Positions 25,017-34,483 are shown, counted from the first letter of the stretch. The stretch is DNA of 64,000 nt from Janthinobacterium sp. FW305-129 (GCF_020858115.1 NZ_JACYMM010000002.1:372001-436000); one strand, 5' to 3'. The notes: a model not told the origin generated them from the letters alone. A program made the numbers and translations.

Positions 25017-27299
25017 CTAAGGTAGATACCACTCAACCATTTCTTGAATATGGCTTGGCGCCCGCTGTATTTCCGGGGAAAAAACGATTTCCTTCTCATT
25101 AATTTTGACAACATATGTCGCTATCTCAGCAACGCTTTCCGGAGGAAAACCATATCGCATCAACAACATATAAGTATCGTTATTTGTTCCAAACCGTAAA
25201 AGCTCTAACATTTTATCGGATCGCCTATCCTGATTTTCTTCTCCATATATTCTAAATGCAGCAGAAAAAACATCTGAAAGCGAAAATGAAATTACCTGAT
25301 CCATATAATCATATGTATCAAAGACGATTGCGTCATAGCCAACCTCTTTCGCCGGGGTATTTGGGAAAAATGGATATTTTTTCACCAACGAACTATTCGG
25401 TAGTTTTTCCGCTTTTTGAGAAAACTTTGCTCCACCGGCCCCGCTTCCTTCCCTGTTAGAAATGTAACTATATCTCTGCCCTACTATCTCACGAAACGTT
25501 TTACCACCTAGCGTCATTAAAAATATCCTGATTGCCTGTTCAAATATTGCCTCCTCGCCCTCATAGAGCATCCTTGCGAGCGAAGCCTCAAATATCAACT
25601 TAAAATCAACGATCAGTGCGAGGCGTATTGGTTCATTATCCTTACCAATTACCATATCAGATATCATCTCCCGCTGATACAATAGGTTCAAAATACGCCT
25701 ACACGCAGAAGATATCGGATTTTCACTCAAACGCATCACTTTTGACTTTGGCAAATTGTGCTCATCATCGAAAGTATCTTTTTTTATTGAGTCAACTAAT
25801 TCTTGATTATCTTCCTGCACCTCATCTGGTAAATTTTCCACAATAGAGGTTTCCGAAAGTTCATATTTTTCATTAATCCTTTTAGAGAAAAGATCGGCGC
25901 TTTTTGTATAAACGTATCCATAATCAAATTTTTTCTTATCAGATAAACGTCCTGCTCGACCTATTAAGTTTTTAAAAGAAAGAGCACGATCACCCTCACT
26001 TTCGCCAATAATACGCATGCTCTCCAGCCACACAATATCGAAAGGCATATTAATTCCTTGAGCCAATGTACTTGTGGCAAAGCATATTCTTGCGTAACCG
26101 AGTCGTATAAAATCCTCGATTAAAAATCTTACTTCTAATGGAACCGAGCCATGATGAATAACTACCCCCTTCTGTAGTAGCGCGACCATTGAAGACCTGT
26201 GCACTCTCTCGTCAGCTCCGAGCAGTTGTTTAATCGTTTCGATTATATCAAGACCTTGGATTTCCATAATTTCCGGAAGAGAATCTATATATAACTGAAA
26301 TGGGGCAGAGAACTTTCCATTATAGATTGACGCCTTTGAAACGTAAATTAATATCGAGTGCTCATTTGAGAACGCAAAATTCTCAAATCCGCCAGGGAAT
26401 TCGATGCACCGGTTTAACAGGTGACCTTTATCCCCGAAAGGGGAGAAATAAAAATCCCGCTTGTTTGAATGTCGAAAAACACATATCTTCCCAACGGCAC
26501 CATGGTTGTATGCCCGTGCAAAACTCGATTCAACAATGCCATGTTTCTTAAACTGGGCATCAGGATTTTCTACAAATGGGTGAGCAAAAATCAACTTTGC
26601 ACCGGGGAATATTTTTCTTACTCGCCGTACTAAAACATCAAAAACAACACCTCGTTGGCTCTCCTCCGACATTTGAGCCTCATCGAAGAAAAACACCTCA
26701 ACATTCAACTTCGACTTTATTAAAAATAATTCGCGGGCCCGCTCCGGAGTTAAGACAAAAATATGACGCAGATCACGCTTTTTAAAAACATCATCGACGA
26801 ACGCAGACACCATAACCTTTTTATCTAAACCAAAGGCGGCCCGCATACTATTGATATATTCTGCAATTAAAGCACGAGATGGGACGATAACTACAGCATC
26901 ACCCGTCTGTTGCGCAATAAAATCTCTAATGGAAAACGACTTACCCGCACTAGTTGGGGCTGAGATCGATACAAATTGATTTTCTTCTATAGCCCAACGA
27001 ACGCTAGCCTGAACCGGCGTTAAGGTTTTACCAAAAACTTCCTTATTCTCATCTCCGACCCCGGACAGAATAAAAGAATATAAATTATCAGGACTTGGTA
27101 CTTTATAAAATAGCCCCATTGAGGATATTATTTTTTCCTCTATTTTTTCGAATTCATCTTCATGAAATTCCTTATACAACGAAATTAATTGCAAAATTTC
27201 ACCGCTACTTGGACCTTCTTTATGGATTAACTCCAGCAACGAGGATATATCTCTAGAAGGATTTTTGGAATTTTTTACTTGCTCGACGGAAAGCAGCAT
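25017..27299 (-). CDS. hamB: Hachiman defence helicase HamB
   Basis: A 760-residue superfamily 2 DNA helicase-like ATPase. Walker A is APTSAGKS (lysine near residue 120), the DEAH-type box is DEAQ (about 206-209), and motifs V and VI are TSTLAQGINMP and IGRAGRL. It is directly downstream of a DUF1837 protein, the HamA nuclease partner, and the pair is diagnostic of Hachiman anti-phage defence. HamB senses damaged or foreign DNA and controls HamA. ATG 27299 is one base after the hamA stop, indicating translational coupling. The gene is far more AT-rich than the host genes, consistent with horizontal transfer. Confidence 0.85.
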   Translation of the reverse strand: MLLSVEQVKNSKNPSRDISSLLELIHKEGPSSGEILQLISLYKEFHEDEFEKIEEKIISSMGLFYKVPSPDNLYSFILSGVGDENKEVFGKTLTPVQASVRWAIEENQFVSISAPTSAGKSFSIRDFIAQQTGDAVVIVPSRALIAEYINSMRAAFGLDKKVMVSAFVDDVFKKRDLRHIFVLTPERARELFLIKSKLNVEVFFFDEAQMSEESQRGVVFDVLVRRVRKIFPGAKLIFAHPFVENPDAQFKKHGIVESSFARAYNHGAVGKICVFRHSNKRDFYFSPFGDKGHLLNRCIEFPGGFENFAFSNEHSILIYVSKASIYNGKFSAPFQLYIDSLPEIMEIQGLDIIETIKQLLGADERVHRSSMVALLQKGVVIHHGSVPLEVRFLIEDFIRLGYARICFATSTLAQGINMPFDIVWLESMRIIGESEGDRALSFKNLIGRAGRLSDKKKFDYGYVYTKSADLFSKRINEKYELSETSIVENLPDEVQEDNQELVDSIKKDTFDDEHNLPKSKVMRLSENPISSACRRILNLLYQREMISDMVIGKDNEPIRLALIVDFKLIFEASLARMLYEGEEAIFEQAIRIFLMTLGGKTFREIVGQRYSYISNREGSGAGGAKFSQKAEKLPNSSLVKKYPFFPNTPAKEVGYDAIVFDTYDYMDQVISFSLSDVFSAAFRIYGEENQDRRSDKMLELLRFGTNNDTYMLLMRYGFPPESVAEIATYVVKINEKEIVFSPEIQRAPSHIQEMVEWYLP

Positions 27300-27300
27300 A

Positions 27301-28119
27301 TTAACGAACTCCGACCAAGTAGAAATTCTTAACCTTTTTTACCTTCATCATTTGTTCGGCAGCCAGAAACGCATTAGCCAATATCAATTCTGGCTTTTTT
27401 GCATTCACCGAAAATGCAGCAATTACGCCAAATTCGTCGGAGTCCAAATACGAGATAGATGTTTCGTCCACCAGATTTTCTAAATCCGTCACATCTCTTA
27501 GATGTTTATTATCGTTAAGGAATTCTTGCGCCTGATCTATCGCATCAGTATAGGGGTTTGCTGAGCTAGAATATTTTGCCTCGCCGAAATTTATGAACTT
27601 TTCCAAACATGTCGTGTGAAAATCAAAACCTCCATTTTGACTTATCTGCGGCTTCCATAACTCCGCCAGCGGAACTCTCAAATGCTTAAAAAGCATTTCT
27701 AAGGCACGAGATGATCCAATGGAAACCATAGTTTCACCGAAATCAGACTCAACATTCCCAGCGCTTGCAGTTTTAGTAAATGTTGCTACCAGCTTCGCCG
27801 CTGTTTGGCTAACCGTTTTGCTATACGCACGGCGATATCTATTATCCAAGTTAGTTATCCATGAGTTGTCAAGGACTACCTCCACCAGCGCCTTTGCGAA
27901 GACTTGCAAATCCTTTACCTCAACGAAACAAAGCTTTATATTTTTATTTAAAGCCGAGCTCGTGGCTTGCTGATAAGTGCAACCCCAAAGTGCGTCAGCA
28001 TGGGGGGATGAAAAAGTAATTGTCATAGCGCACTCCGGTTTGATAACCAACATTTCCGTTAAGCATGACCCATAATCATCAACCTGTCTAGCTACCAACA
28101 TAATTTCTGAAGCAAGCAA
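27301..28119 (-). CDS. hamA: Hachiman defence nuclease HamA (DUF1837)
   Basis: A 272-residue protein of the HamA C-terminal (DUF1837) type. A PD-(D/E)xK-like set is visible: Asp166 in GGFDFHT and Glu180-x-Lys182 in FGEAKYS. HamA is the effector of Hachiman and degrades cellular or phage DNA when released by HamB. Start is taken at ATG 28119, and a later in-frame ATG (28101) is possible. It is followed one base later by hamB. AT-rich composition differs from the chromosome. A copy of the dispersed repeat lies 82 bp upstream. Confidence 0.85.
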   Translation of the reverse strand: MLASEIMLVARQVDDYGSCLTEMLVIKPECAMTITFSSPHADALWGCTYQQATSSALNKNIKLCFVEVKDLQVFAKALVEVVLDNSWITNLDNRYRRAYSKTVSQTAAKLVATFTKTASAGNVESDFGETMVSIGSSRALEMLFKHLRVPLAELWKPQISQNGGFDFHTTCLEKFINFGEAKYSSSANPYTDAIDQAQEFLNDNKHLRDVTDLENLVDETSISYLDSDEFGVIAAFSVNAKKPELILANAFLAAEQMMKVKKVKNFYLVGVR

Positions 28120-28200
28120 TGCTTACAAATTGCATTTTTAAAACATTCCTAATGGATTCAATGACTTAGAGCACTTCTAACGATCTGTGTAAAACGTAAC

Positions 28201-28247
28201 GGGGTCAGGTCCGCCATTCGGACACGGGCTCAGGCATAGGGCCGTAG
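28201..28247 (+). repeat. Dispersed repeat copy R2 (head only)
   Basis: GGGGTCAGGTCCGCCATTCG and the following GACACGGGCTCAGGCAT match the head of the family. GTCCG-ccatt-CGGAC forms a small hairpin. The head faces hamA. Inverted relative to R1. Confidence 0.75.
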
Positions 28248-28374
28248 ATGCCCAAATTTACTTGACCATCGCACAATGCAAGGAGTGTATGGCGTCGACA
28301 TCTGATGCGATAAAGTGCACTCGTTCCAGTTCTTTCCCGTAGTCTCTTCCACGCGCCATCTCTGCCATGCGCGC

Positions 28375-28420
28375 GGGATCAGATCCGCCATTTGGACACG
28401 GATTGGTGCAGTGGTTGGAG
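28375..28420 (+). repeat. Dispersed repeat copy R3 (head only)
   Basis: Head variant GGGATCAGATCCGCCATTTG followed by GACACGGATTGGTGCA. Together with the inverted R4 and the palindrome AAGACCT-T-AGGTCTT between them it makes a 172-bp inverted-repeat unit. The stretch 28250-28370 holds no gene and nothing else recognisable. Confidence 0.65.
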
Positions 28421-28442
28421 TAGAAGACCTTAGGTCTTTGTC

Positions 28443-28546
28443 GGTAGCATCGCGTTCCGAGGACGTATGTTCGTTGCTCTAATTAACTGGGCTTCTGCAG
28501 TGCTCATTGCATCAGCCCGTGTCCAAATGGCGGACCTGACCCCGGC
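28443..28546 (-). repeat. Dispersed repeat copy R4
   Basis: On the minus strand: GGGGTCAGGTCCGCCATTTG, then GACACGGGCTGATGCA, then a diverged TTAATTAGAGCAACGAACA corresponding to TGATTAGAACCACGAACG in R5-R7. The head faces the mcrC stop codon, 93 bp away. Confidence 0.7.
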
Positions 28547-28639
28547 CCATTCAGTCCTCTTGCCAGCCAGGCCTATCGCTCCATGCCTGATGCTGTGCGG
28601 ACGAACAGCATGGCGCGATGCGCCTCGCACACTCGCCGA

Positions 28640-29923
28640 TCAGGCGGCATCCACCAGAAAGGGCAAGGCCAGATACTGGTCAAGCAAGCGATCTTTGTCG
28701 AGGTCAAACGGAATTACCCACATCGTCAGCTTGCCTGAAAAATGGAATGGCTCCAAGGCCGCCGGGAAGACGTCGCTGCACGGATAAATCAAAATAAGCG
28801 TACCCTCCCCGTTCAGATACTTATGCCCATAAGCGAAAAGTTGGTAAAAGTCGGACTGGCTTAATCCATAATTAAGTTTTGATTCTGGGCCATTGCCTGC
28901 AAGCCTTTTCCATTTGGCGTCCAGCACGACCGGCGGATGGTTAGCCGATTGGATCAGGATATCGGGTTTGAGCTGGAAAAATTCTTTCTCAAGATGGGTG
29001 CATAAATGCTTGCTGCCCACACCAGTGCTGATGCGCCTGTCCGCCGGCATCATGCGGGCCAGGAACGTAGCGACATAGCGCTCAAACAGCTTCTCCATCG
29101 GAAACAACATGCTGATCCCATGCCACGCGCCTTGTTGCGTCAGCGGCATTTGCTGACCCAGGACCAATTCACACCAGCACTTGATGTCGTGATAATGCGC
29201 CATCGAACGATCGTCAGCCCAATTGCCAAAATCCATGCCAGGGTTGCGGGATGCAGGGATATCGACCAGCGCGCCGGAAAGCTCGCGCGCCAAGCGCCAG
29301 TTGCCGGCATCTTGTGCAGCCTTGGCGACGCTGTCCAACGCTTTCTTGATGAGCCGGTTCTCTGCACGATCAGGCAGAAAGACATCATGCCGGATACGGA
29401 AAAAATGCTGCTTGCCGAGCGGTTGCCGCATCTGTTGCGCAACATCCAGTTGCCCCCGCAAATAGCGCTGCTCTTCCTCGACACGGTTATAGTCATAGCG
29501 TATCCCGCGCACTAACAAATGTTCTAGTGACAACAGGAACTGGCGCATGACCCATTCCGTCAGCGGTTGGTCGAACAGTTCGATATCGGCCGGTCCGACG
29601 TCGCGCACTGGCAGGTCGTGAACCACCCTGAGCATTTTGCACAACAATTTGCGCGAGCGGGCCGCGTCGTCAGCGCTGTACATATGCTTGGGTAAAATTT
29701 CCAGGCGCGTGCCGCAAGGCGTTTCGATGACTCCGACGAAGTTATCGAGACACAACCATTGCTGGTCTTGAATTTGCAACAGGACAACGCCATTTTTACG
29801 AAATTGTGCGTTCATGCTGCACAGCCACTTGAAAGCAGTCTGGGTCACCTGCGCTAGATCCAGGCTCGGCATGACCTCAGCCGTTGTCAGCCTGGCATAT
29901 TCGCGAACGACTACGTCAATCAC
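28640..29923 (-). CDS. mcrC: McrC subunit of McrBC modification-dependent restriction
   Basis: A 427-residue McrC (5-methylcytosine restriction nuclease subunit). The N-terminal domain (NFVGVIETPCGTRLEILPKH) is typical of McrC-like proteins, and the C-terminal PD-(D/E)xK nuclease shows KPDILI and VVLDAKWK. The start ATG overlaps the mcrB stop by 4 bp, so translation is coupled. McrC binds McrB hexamers and cuts DNA between two methylated recognition sites, restricting modified phage or foreign DNA. Base composition is intermediate between the host and the AT-rich Hachiman genes. Flanked by repeat copies R4 and R5. Confidence 0.9.
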   Translation of the reverse strand: MIDVVVREYARLTTAEVMPSLDLAQVTQTAFKWLCSMNAQFRKNGVVLLQIQDQQWLCLDNFVGVIETPCGTRLEILPKHMYSADDAARSRKLLCKMLRVVHDLPVRDVGPADIELFDQPLTEWVMRQFLLSLEHLLVRGIRYDYNRVEEEQRYLRGQLDVAQQMRQPLGKQHFFRIRHDVFLPDRAENRLIKKALDSVAKAAQDAGNWRLARELSGALVDIPASRNPGMDFGNWADDRSMAHYHDIKCWCELVLGQQMPLTQQGAWHGISMLFPMEKLFERYVATFLARMMPADRRISTGVGSKHLCTHLEKEFFQLKPDILIQSANHPPVVLDAKWKRLAGNGPESKLNYGLSQSDFYQLFAYGHKYLNGEGTLILIYPCSDVFPAALEPFHFSGKLTMWVIPFDLDKDRLLDQYLALPFLVDAA

Positions 29924-31734
29924 GCTTTGCTCGCCGGCAATATACCGATGAAACTTTGCTCCAACACAAATGCGCCCCGGTTCAAACGCCAGCGCTTGTT
30001 TTTCAAGGCTTCGGCCCCTTTACCGAACAATACCTCCACACTTTCATCCGCTTGCGTTGGTTCGACAATAAACCGGTGAGCCGGGTCGGGTTTGTTTTGA
30101 TCGTTCAGAACCCAGCTGATACGCTCCCAATCTTCAAAAAAATATTCCTGCAAAAGCGGAATGATCTGATGGTCGAAGATGTACGCCAGATCCACGAGAT
30201 CAGATTGCTCGTTCAAACCGAGGAAATAGGCATGGCCGATGCAATGCTCACGATCCAGCAGCACTTCGATGCGCTGATTTATGACACGCAACAACTTCCC
30301 AATATTCAGCGTACCGATATTTAGATTACTCAAACGGTCGGGATTTGGTGTCATTTCAGTGAATGCGAAACGGCGGCGCAAAGCGATGTCAAGGCCGACC
30401 AGCGACCGGTCGGCCGTATTCATCGTACCAATGATATAGACATTTGATGGAATATTGAAACGCTCTTTCGAATACGGCAAGACAACTGACAGCTCTTCGG
30501 CATTGCCGGCACGCTTACCTGGCTCGATCAGCGTAATCAGTTCGCCAAGAATACGGGAAACATTTCCGCGGTTGATTTCATCGATGATAATGACGAAATT
30601 ACGCCGCTCCTGCGCCGCCGATTGGGCTTGCTGGTAAGTCGGCAAGCCGCACTGCTCTTTCAAGTAATTCAGCATGCCTTCGACGTAAGAAGGGTTGTAC
30701 ATGCCTTTTTTATCATGCCCCTGGTAAAGCTTGCGCACCAATTCAATATTGGCCACGTAGTAGGCATCGTGCACCGTCGACTCTTTCGGGAACACGCGGA
30801 AGGTCTTGCTCCCTTCGTATTCGACCTCGAATTTTTTCCCTGTTCGGGTTGATAGAACGGGACGAGCTTCAGGGTCGCTGCAAAGCTCAGCAAGTACCGC
30901 TATCGCTTTATCGAACGGGTCTTCCGCCGCTGTCGTTCCAAGCTTGGCGCGCTCGCAAAGTTGTTTGAAAATACCAGACTCGACAGCATATTGCAACTGC
31001 CCTTGCTCTGACGTCGCGCGCAGTCCCTCGACAAAATCTTCGTAGCTGAAACTTTGGTGGAAGGTGCAAAAAACGATTTGCCCGCTTTGCAAATATTGCT
31101 GAAATGCTGTTTGTAGATTCCGGCGCGACTGCGGATCGCGCTCGTTGTAATTCTGCACACTTTCCGGTGCGACGATCTCCATCGCAGCGGTGACGGTATT
31201 GAAGGTTTTCCCGGTGCCAGGCGGACCGTATAAGATTTGATTCAGGGGAATTATCCGCTCATCATAAACTGATGGCGGCAAGCCCGTTCCATCTGGCTCC
31301 GTCTTAGTAATTTCAGAAATTCCATATTTTGCAGGGACATTCCCATCACCGCTCATCGCCTCCGGCCACTCCGAAAGATGCAATTTCAGTTTTTTCAACC
31401 ACGCGTTCAATGCAACATCGTCCGCACTGGTCGACATATCAATCGTGGCAGCGATCCCTGCACCTTCCCGGTAATCGCTATTGAGTGAAAGTCTCGCCTT
31501 CGAACCTGCTATTTTTTGCAGATACAGCAATGGCCGGCCTTTTATTTTGCCAGGTTTTTTTACTCCCACCCTGATGTCGATATATTTGCTATCAACACCG
31601 CCAGTCGTCCATATGTCGGCATCGACAAAATTACGCCTGATGCAAGTCAATGCTTTCAAAACCCAATTTCGCTCATCATCTATAAGTCGTTTGAGAAAAA
31701 TTTGTCCATCCTGGTTTAAATCTGCTGGCGACAT
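29920..31734 (-). CDS. mcrB: McrB GTPase subunit of McrBC
   Basis: A 604-residue AAA+ GTPase with Walker A GPPGTGKT (about residues 170-177), a Walker B-like IIIDEINRG and the McrB signature MNTADRSL. The N-terminal 150 residues form a variable domain expected to bind modified DNA, and it does not look like the E. coli DUF3578-type domain, so modification specificity may differ. It forms hexamers that translocate DNA and activate McrC. First gene of a two-gene operon. Its promoter should lie in 31735-31953, which has no other feature I can see. Confidence 0.9.
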   Translation of the reverse strand: MSPADLNQDGQIFLKRLIDDERNWVLKALTCIRRNFVDADIWTTGGVDSKYIDIRVGVKKPGKIKGRPLLYLQKIAGSKARLSLNSDYREGAGIAATIDMSTSADDVALNAWLKKLKLHLSEWPEAMSGDGNVPAKYGISEITKTEPDGTGLPPSVYDERIIPLNQILYGPPGTGKTFNTVTAAMEIVAPESVQNYNERDPQSRRNLQTAFQQYLQSGQIVFCTFHQSFSYEDFVEGLRATSEQGQLQYAVESGIFKQLCERAKLGTTAAEDPFDKAIAVLAELCSDPEARPVLSTRTGKKFEVEYEGSKTFRVFPKESTVHDAYYVANIELVRKLYQGHDKKGMYNPSYVEGMLNYLKEQCGLPTYQQAQSAAQERRNFVIIIDEINRGNVSRILGELITLIEPGKRAGNAEELSVVLPYSKERFNIPSNVYIIGTMNTADRSLVGLDIALRRRFAFTEMTPNPDRLSNLNIGTLNIGKLLRVINQRIEVLLDREHCIGHAYFLGLNEQSDLVDLAYIFDHQIIPLLQEYFFEDWERISWVLNDQNKPDPAHRFIVEPTQADESVEVLFGKGAEALKNKRWRLNRGAFVLEQSFIGILPASKA

Positions 31735-31953
31735 ATCGACCCATGAGTAGTTGACGCACGAATTAACAAAGATGCCATTACGCGCAAATGAATAAGAATA
31801 CTATTTCCAATACTAACATGGCATGATTTTTCAGATGCCTTCACCATGCTATATCTCCAATAAAAAACTTCCCAATCGAAGAATTTTTTTAACTGTTCAG
31901 ACTGAACGCTTTTTCATAAACAGTTGTAAACCTTTTCAAGCATCAAATTATCA

Positions 31954-32055
31954 GTGGAGCAGGGTCAGGTCTGGCATTCGGACACGGACTGATGCATGGG
32001 GCGCCGTAAAAGCTTGCTCAGTCGAAACCCTGATTAGAACCACGAACGCGCGCCG
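31954..32055 (+). repeat. Dispersed repeat copy R5
   Basis: Head GAGCAGGGTCAGGTCTGGCA, then GACACGGACTGATGCATGGG, then GCTTGCTCAGTCGAAACCCT, ending at the ACGAACGCGCGCCG segment. It is nearly identical to R6, which begins 112 bp further on, so R5 is a truncated tandem copy. Confidence 0.85.
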
Positions 32056-32065
32056 TGAGTGGAGC

Positions 32066-32255
32066 AGTGGAGCAGGGTCAGGTCTGGCATTCGGACACGG
32101 ACTGATGCATGGGGTGCCGTAAAAGCTTGCTCAGTCGAAAACCTGATTAGAACCACGAACGCGCGCCGCAGGCGCGCGGGGCTGCCGCGCAGCGGCAGCA
32201 GTTGGTCGATTCGGAGAGGGCCGGGCCGGCAGGCCCGACCCTTCGAATCCCCCGC
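32066..32255 (+). repeat. Dispersed repeat copy R6 (full length)
   Basis: The most complete copy: the head as in R5, then a GC-rich hairpin GCTGCCGC-GCA-GCGGCAGC, then TTGGTCGATTCGGAGAGGG, GGCCGGCAGGCC and CCTTCGAATCCCCC. The last 12 bases match a tRNA T-arm. Confidence 0.85.
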
Positions 32256-32290
32256 GCACGCCCCGCAGGGGGCGTGCTTCTCTCCGCGTA

Positions 32291-32337
32291 CAGACGAAAA
32301 AAAAGCTACCCGAGGGTAGCTTTTTCTTTTTCGTCTG
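32291..32337 (-). terminator. Terminator next to a tRNA 3'-end remnant
   Basis: GCTACC-CGAG-GGTAGC with A-rich and T-rich arms, inside an outer CAGACGAAAA / TTTTCGTCTG pair. Read on the minus strand it follows a tRNA 3' end, as the natural terminator of a tRNA gene would. Confidence 0.8.
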
Positions 32338-32358
32338 TGGCGAGAGGGGGATTCGAAT
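32338..32358 (-). other. attL-like remnant of a tRNA-Ser 3' end
   Basis: GAGAGGGGGATTCGAA (32342-32357) is identical to 42465-42480 inside tRNA-Ser(GGA), and TGGC (the CCA end) precedes both. Three acceptor-stem bases are missing in this copy. It marks the probable left end of an integrative element of about 10.1 kb. The stretch 32359-32457 holds nothing else. Confidence 0.6.
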
Positions 32359-32457
32359 CACTTAAATTAGGCCCAAATTCACTGATATCGTCTTGGTGAA
32401 AATTTTCGCTTGCCCCCAACTATGCCCTAAAAATTTTACATAAGCTTGACTTATTCG

Positions 32458-33897
32458 TTATCCAAAAAACTTTCTTTCGGCCATCTGATGTGCTGAAGCA
32501 AAGTTTAAAACGCTAATTGTATTTCCGAAATTCTCTAATTCCTCTAGCGTCGGGATTGGTAGAGAGTTCAGATCTTCCGCATTAATCTGGGTATGGCCAG
32601 AAAATCTCCGGAAGTACTGATCTACGGACGGCGTTGAAAGATATGCCGCCAACCCGGCGCAAATACTTTCATTCATCTCTGCATGCTCCCCCCAAATATA
32701 ATTTAAATGATTTTCGATTGCCAGAGCATCACATTCAAAATCAAAATTAAACAGTGGGGAGCATATTATTCGATTTGGAGACTCCTTGAAAGAAATTCTC
32801 CGAACTAAAACAAAATTTCCTTTTTTTACTAACAATTTATTAGTTTTCTCGCCGATCTTAATATAGTGAGACTTTCCAAAAATCTTACATGAAAAATCAA
32901 CAAGGTTGTTAGCAACAACTGAATCCTGATACAAAAGTTGAACTGTAGTATCTGACTTTTTTTTCCGCAGCCATTTTAGCGATCTAAAGTCGACAACTTT
33001 TCCGGTCGATGCTCGGCATCCGACAGAAAGAAGTGTTTGCGGAAATTTTGCCATCTTAGAAAGCAAGACGTCATCTCCTGGTGCAACCGGAATGTGAATG
33101 AATTTGTTTTTATCGCCGATGAACAATATTTTCTCAAGAGATACATCTTCAGATCTGATCGCACCAGCGATATTTTGATGAGAAATTTTTACCGTGAGAC
33201 TTTTTAACGGAGAAATTTTTAATATCAATATTTCTTGGAGTACTGAACTGTCAGCAAAAATTTTCCTAGATTCAAACAAATAAATCTCATGCAAATAAAA
33301 TTTAGAAAATAAGAAATATCGGAAATTTTTAAAAGTAGTTCCATTGCAAAAACTACGCGGAACTATGGCGACGAGTTCTCCTCTATCCGTCAGAATCTTC
33401 AAACAGCAACTTATGAATGCAGAGTATAAGTTAGCCTCATTATGCCCTAACATAGACTTTGCAATCTTCGCAGCTTTTGAAGTCGCGACCATTTTCGAAT
33501 ACGGTGGATTTAGAATTATTCTGTCAAACTTATTCTGACATGATTGAATAAAATCAAAGAAATCCTGCTCGTGAACCTCTATTTCCTTTATTTCTGAAAA
33601 ATTTTTCTTAGCCTCCGTTACAAGAAAAGGGTCGAGTTCAACAAGAGTCAGATGGATTTTTTCAGAACGTTCTAGTGAGTCAGATAGCATCGATGCTGCC
33701 AAATTTCCGACGCCACAGCAGGGATCTAAAACCGATATTAGAGTTCCTTTCGGAATATCGGAAAACATTTTCGACATGATTTGCGATACATGAAGCGGTG
33801 TAAAATATTGCTCTGCCAGTTTTTTCTTCACTTCGGCAATTTGTTGCTGAGTGGCAATGCGTGAAGATTCAACATTTTGCAAAAAATTATTCGTCAC
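32458..33897 (-). CDS. N6-adenine DNA methyltransferase (Eco57I/TaqI-like)
   Basis: A 479-residue enzyme. The SAM-binding motif I is LDPCCGVGN (about 57-65) and the catalytic motif IV is NPPY (130-133), as in gamma-type N6-adenine methyltransferases. Residues of about 260-470 look like a TaqI/Eco57I-type target recognition domain (SLPIPTLEELENF near the end is typical). It would methylate adenine in a specific site to protect host DNA. Last gene of a tight four-gene operon, it overlaps the HNH gene by 11 bp. Strongly AT-rich, unlike the host. No separate specificity or Type I subunit is present. Confidence 0.85.
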   Translation of the reverse strand: MTNNFLQNVESSRIATQQQIAEVKKKLAEQYFTPLHVSQIMSKMFSDIPKGTLISVLDPCCGVGNLAASMLSDSLERSEKIHLTLVELDPFLVTEAKKNFSEIKEIEVHEQDFFDFIQSCQNKFDRIILNPPYSKMVATSKAAKIAKSMLGHNEANLYSAFISCCLKILTDRGELVAIVPRSFCNGTTFKNFRYFLFSKFYLHEIYLFESRKIFADSSVLQEILILKISPLKSLTVKISHQNIAGAIRSEDVSLEKILFIGDKNKFIHIPVAPGDDVLLSKMAKFPQTLLSVGCRASTGKVVDFRSLKWLRKKKSDTTVQLLYQDSVVANNLVDFSCKIFGKSHYIKIGEKTNKLLVKKGNFVLVRRISFKESPNRIICSPLFNFDFECDALAIENHLNYIWGEHAEMNESICAGLAAYLSTPSVDQYFRRFSGHTQINAEDLNSLPIPTLEELENFGNTISVLNFASAHQMAERKFFG

Positions 33898-34480
33898 GTT
33901 TTATGAATCCAACATATTTAAAATACTCGGCCTGCAAATCGCACAGCGCTTTCACGCCAATATTGTCGTTGTAGCCTTTAGCCTCAAGTGCCACCCTAAG
34001 TAGTTCCAACTGCTTTTCCATCCGATCTAAAAGCCAACAAACTTGCCGACGTTTCAGGCTTAGGCGTAGTTTTTTGTGAATATAATTTCCCAACGGGGTT
34101 AGAGGAATAATTTTTCCATCAAAATCACGAGCTAAGTGACTATGATAAGCCGGATCACATGGATCTACAAAACCCTTGTCTCCGATAACCGATATAGCCG
34201 GATCTGTTCCAGGCCAATCATTACTTTTCCCGATGTTACAAATGGGACAACAATATATTAAATTTTCATAGGTGTTACTTAAATTCTGAAATTTTGACTT
34301 CGGTGCAAAATGATCGATGTGGAACCCACGTCGCCCCCCGGAGTAGTGGTCAGGGGTGTCGCAATAACCACACTTAAAAATAAAATCCTCGCGCAATTCA
34401 TTTTTGTACGAGGAATATCGTGCCTTCACATCGACATTAGCTCGGCGTTTTGGAATTGCACTATGAATTGAATGGTACAT
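33887..34480 (-). CDS. HNH endonuclease
   Basis: A 197-residue nuclease with a zinc-knuckle CGYC (about residues 37-40), the HNH core HIDHFAPKSKF, asparagine in YENLIYCCPICN, and a second cysteine pair. Zinc-stabilised HNH domains of this type cut DNA. It is the only obvious nuclease of the four-gene operon, lying 3 bp after the receiver gene stop and overlapping the methyltransferase gene start. It is therefore the probable restriction effector. The C-terminal half (LRLSLKRRQVCWLLDRMEKQ) is helical and could contact the neighbour proteins. Confidence 0.85.
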   Translation of the reverse strand: MYHSIHSAIPKRRANVDVKARYSSYKNELREDFIFKCGYCDTPDHYSGGRRGFHIDHFAPKSKFQNLSNTYENLIYCCPICNIGKSNDWPGTDPAISVIGDKGFVDPCDPAYHSHLARDFDGKIIPLTPLGNYIHKKLRLSLKRRQVCWLLDRMEKQLELLRVALEAKGYNDNIGVKALCDLQAEYFKYVGFIKRDE

Positions 34481-34483
34481 AAA

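Noticed and set aside
31954-32170. Tandem R5-R6 copies as a CRISPR-like array
   Set aside because: Only two long units of about 112 bp with no regular short repeat-spacer pattern and no cas genes.
32131-32361. 76-codon minus-strand open frame in the repeat/terminator region
   Set aside because: It overlaps the R6 repeat and a terminator hairpin. The translation is arginine- and proline-rich junk.
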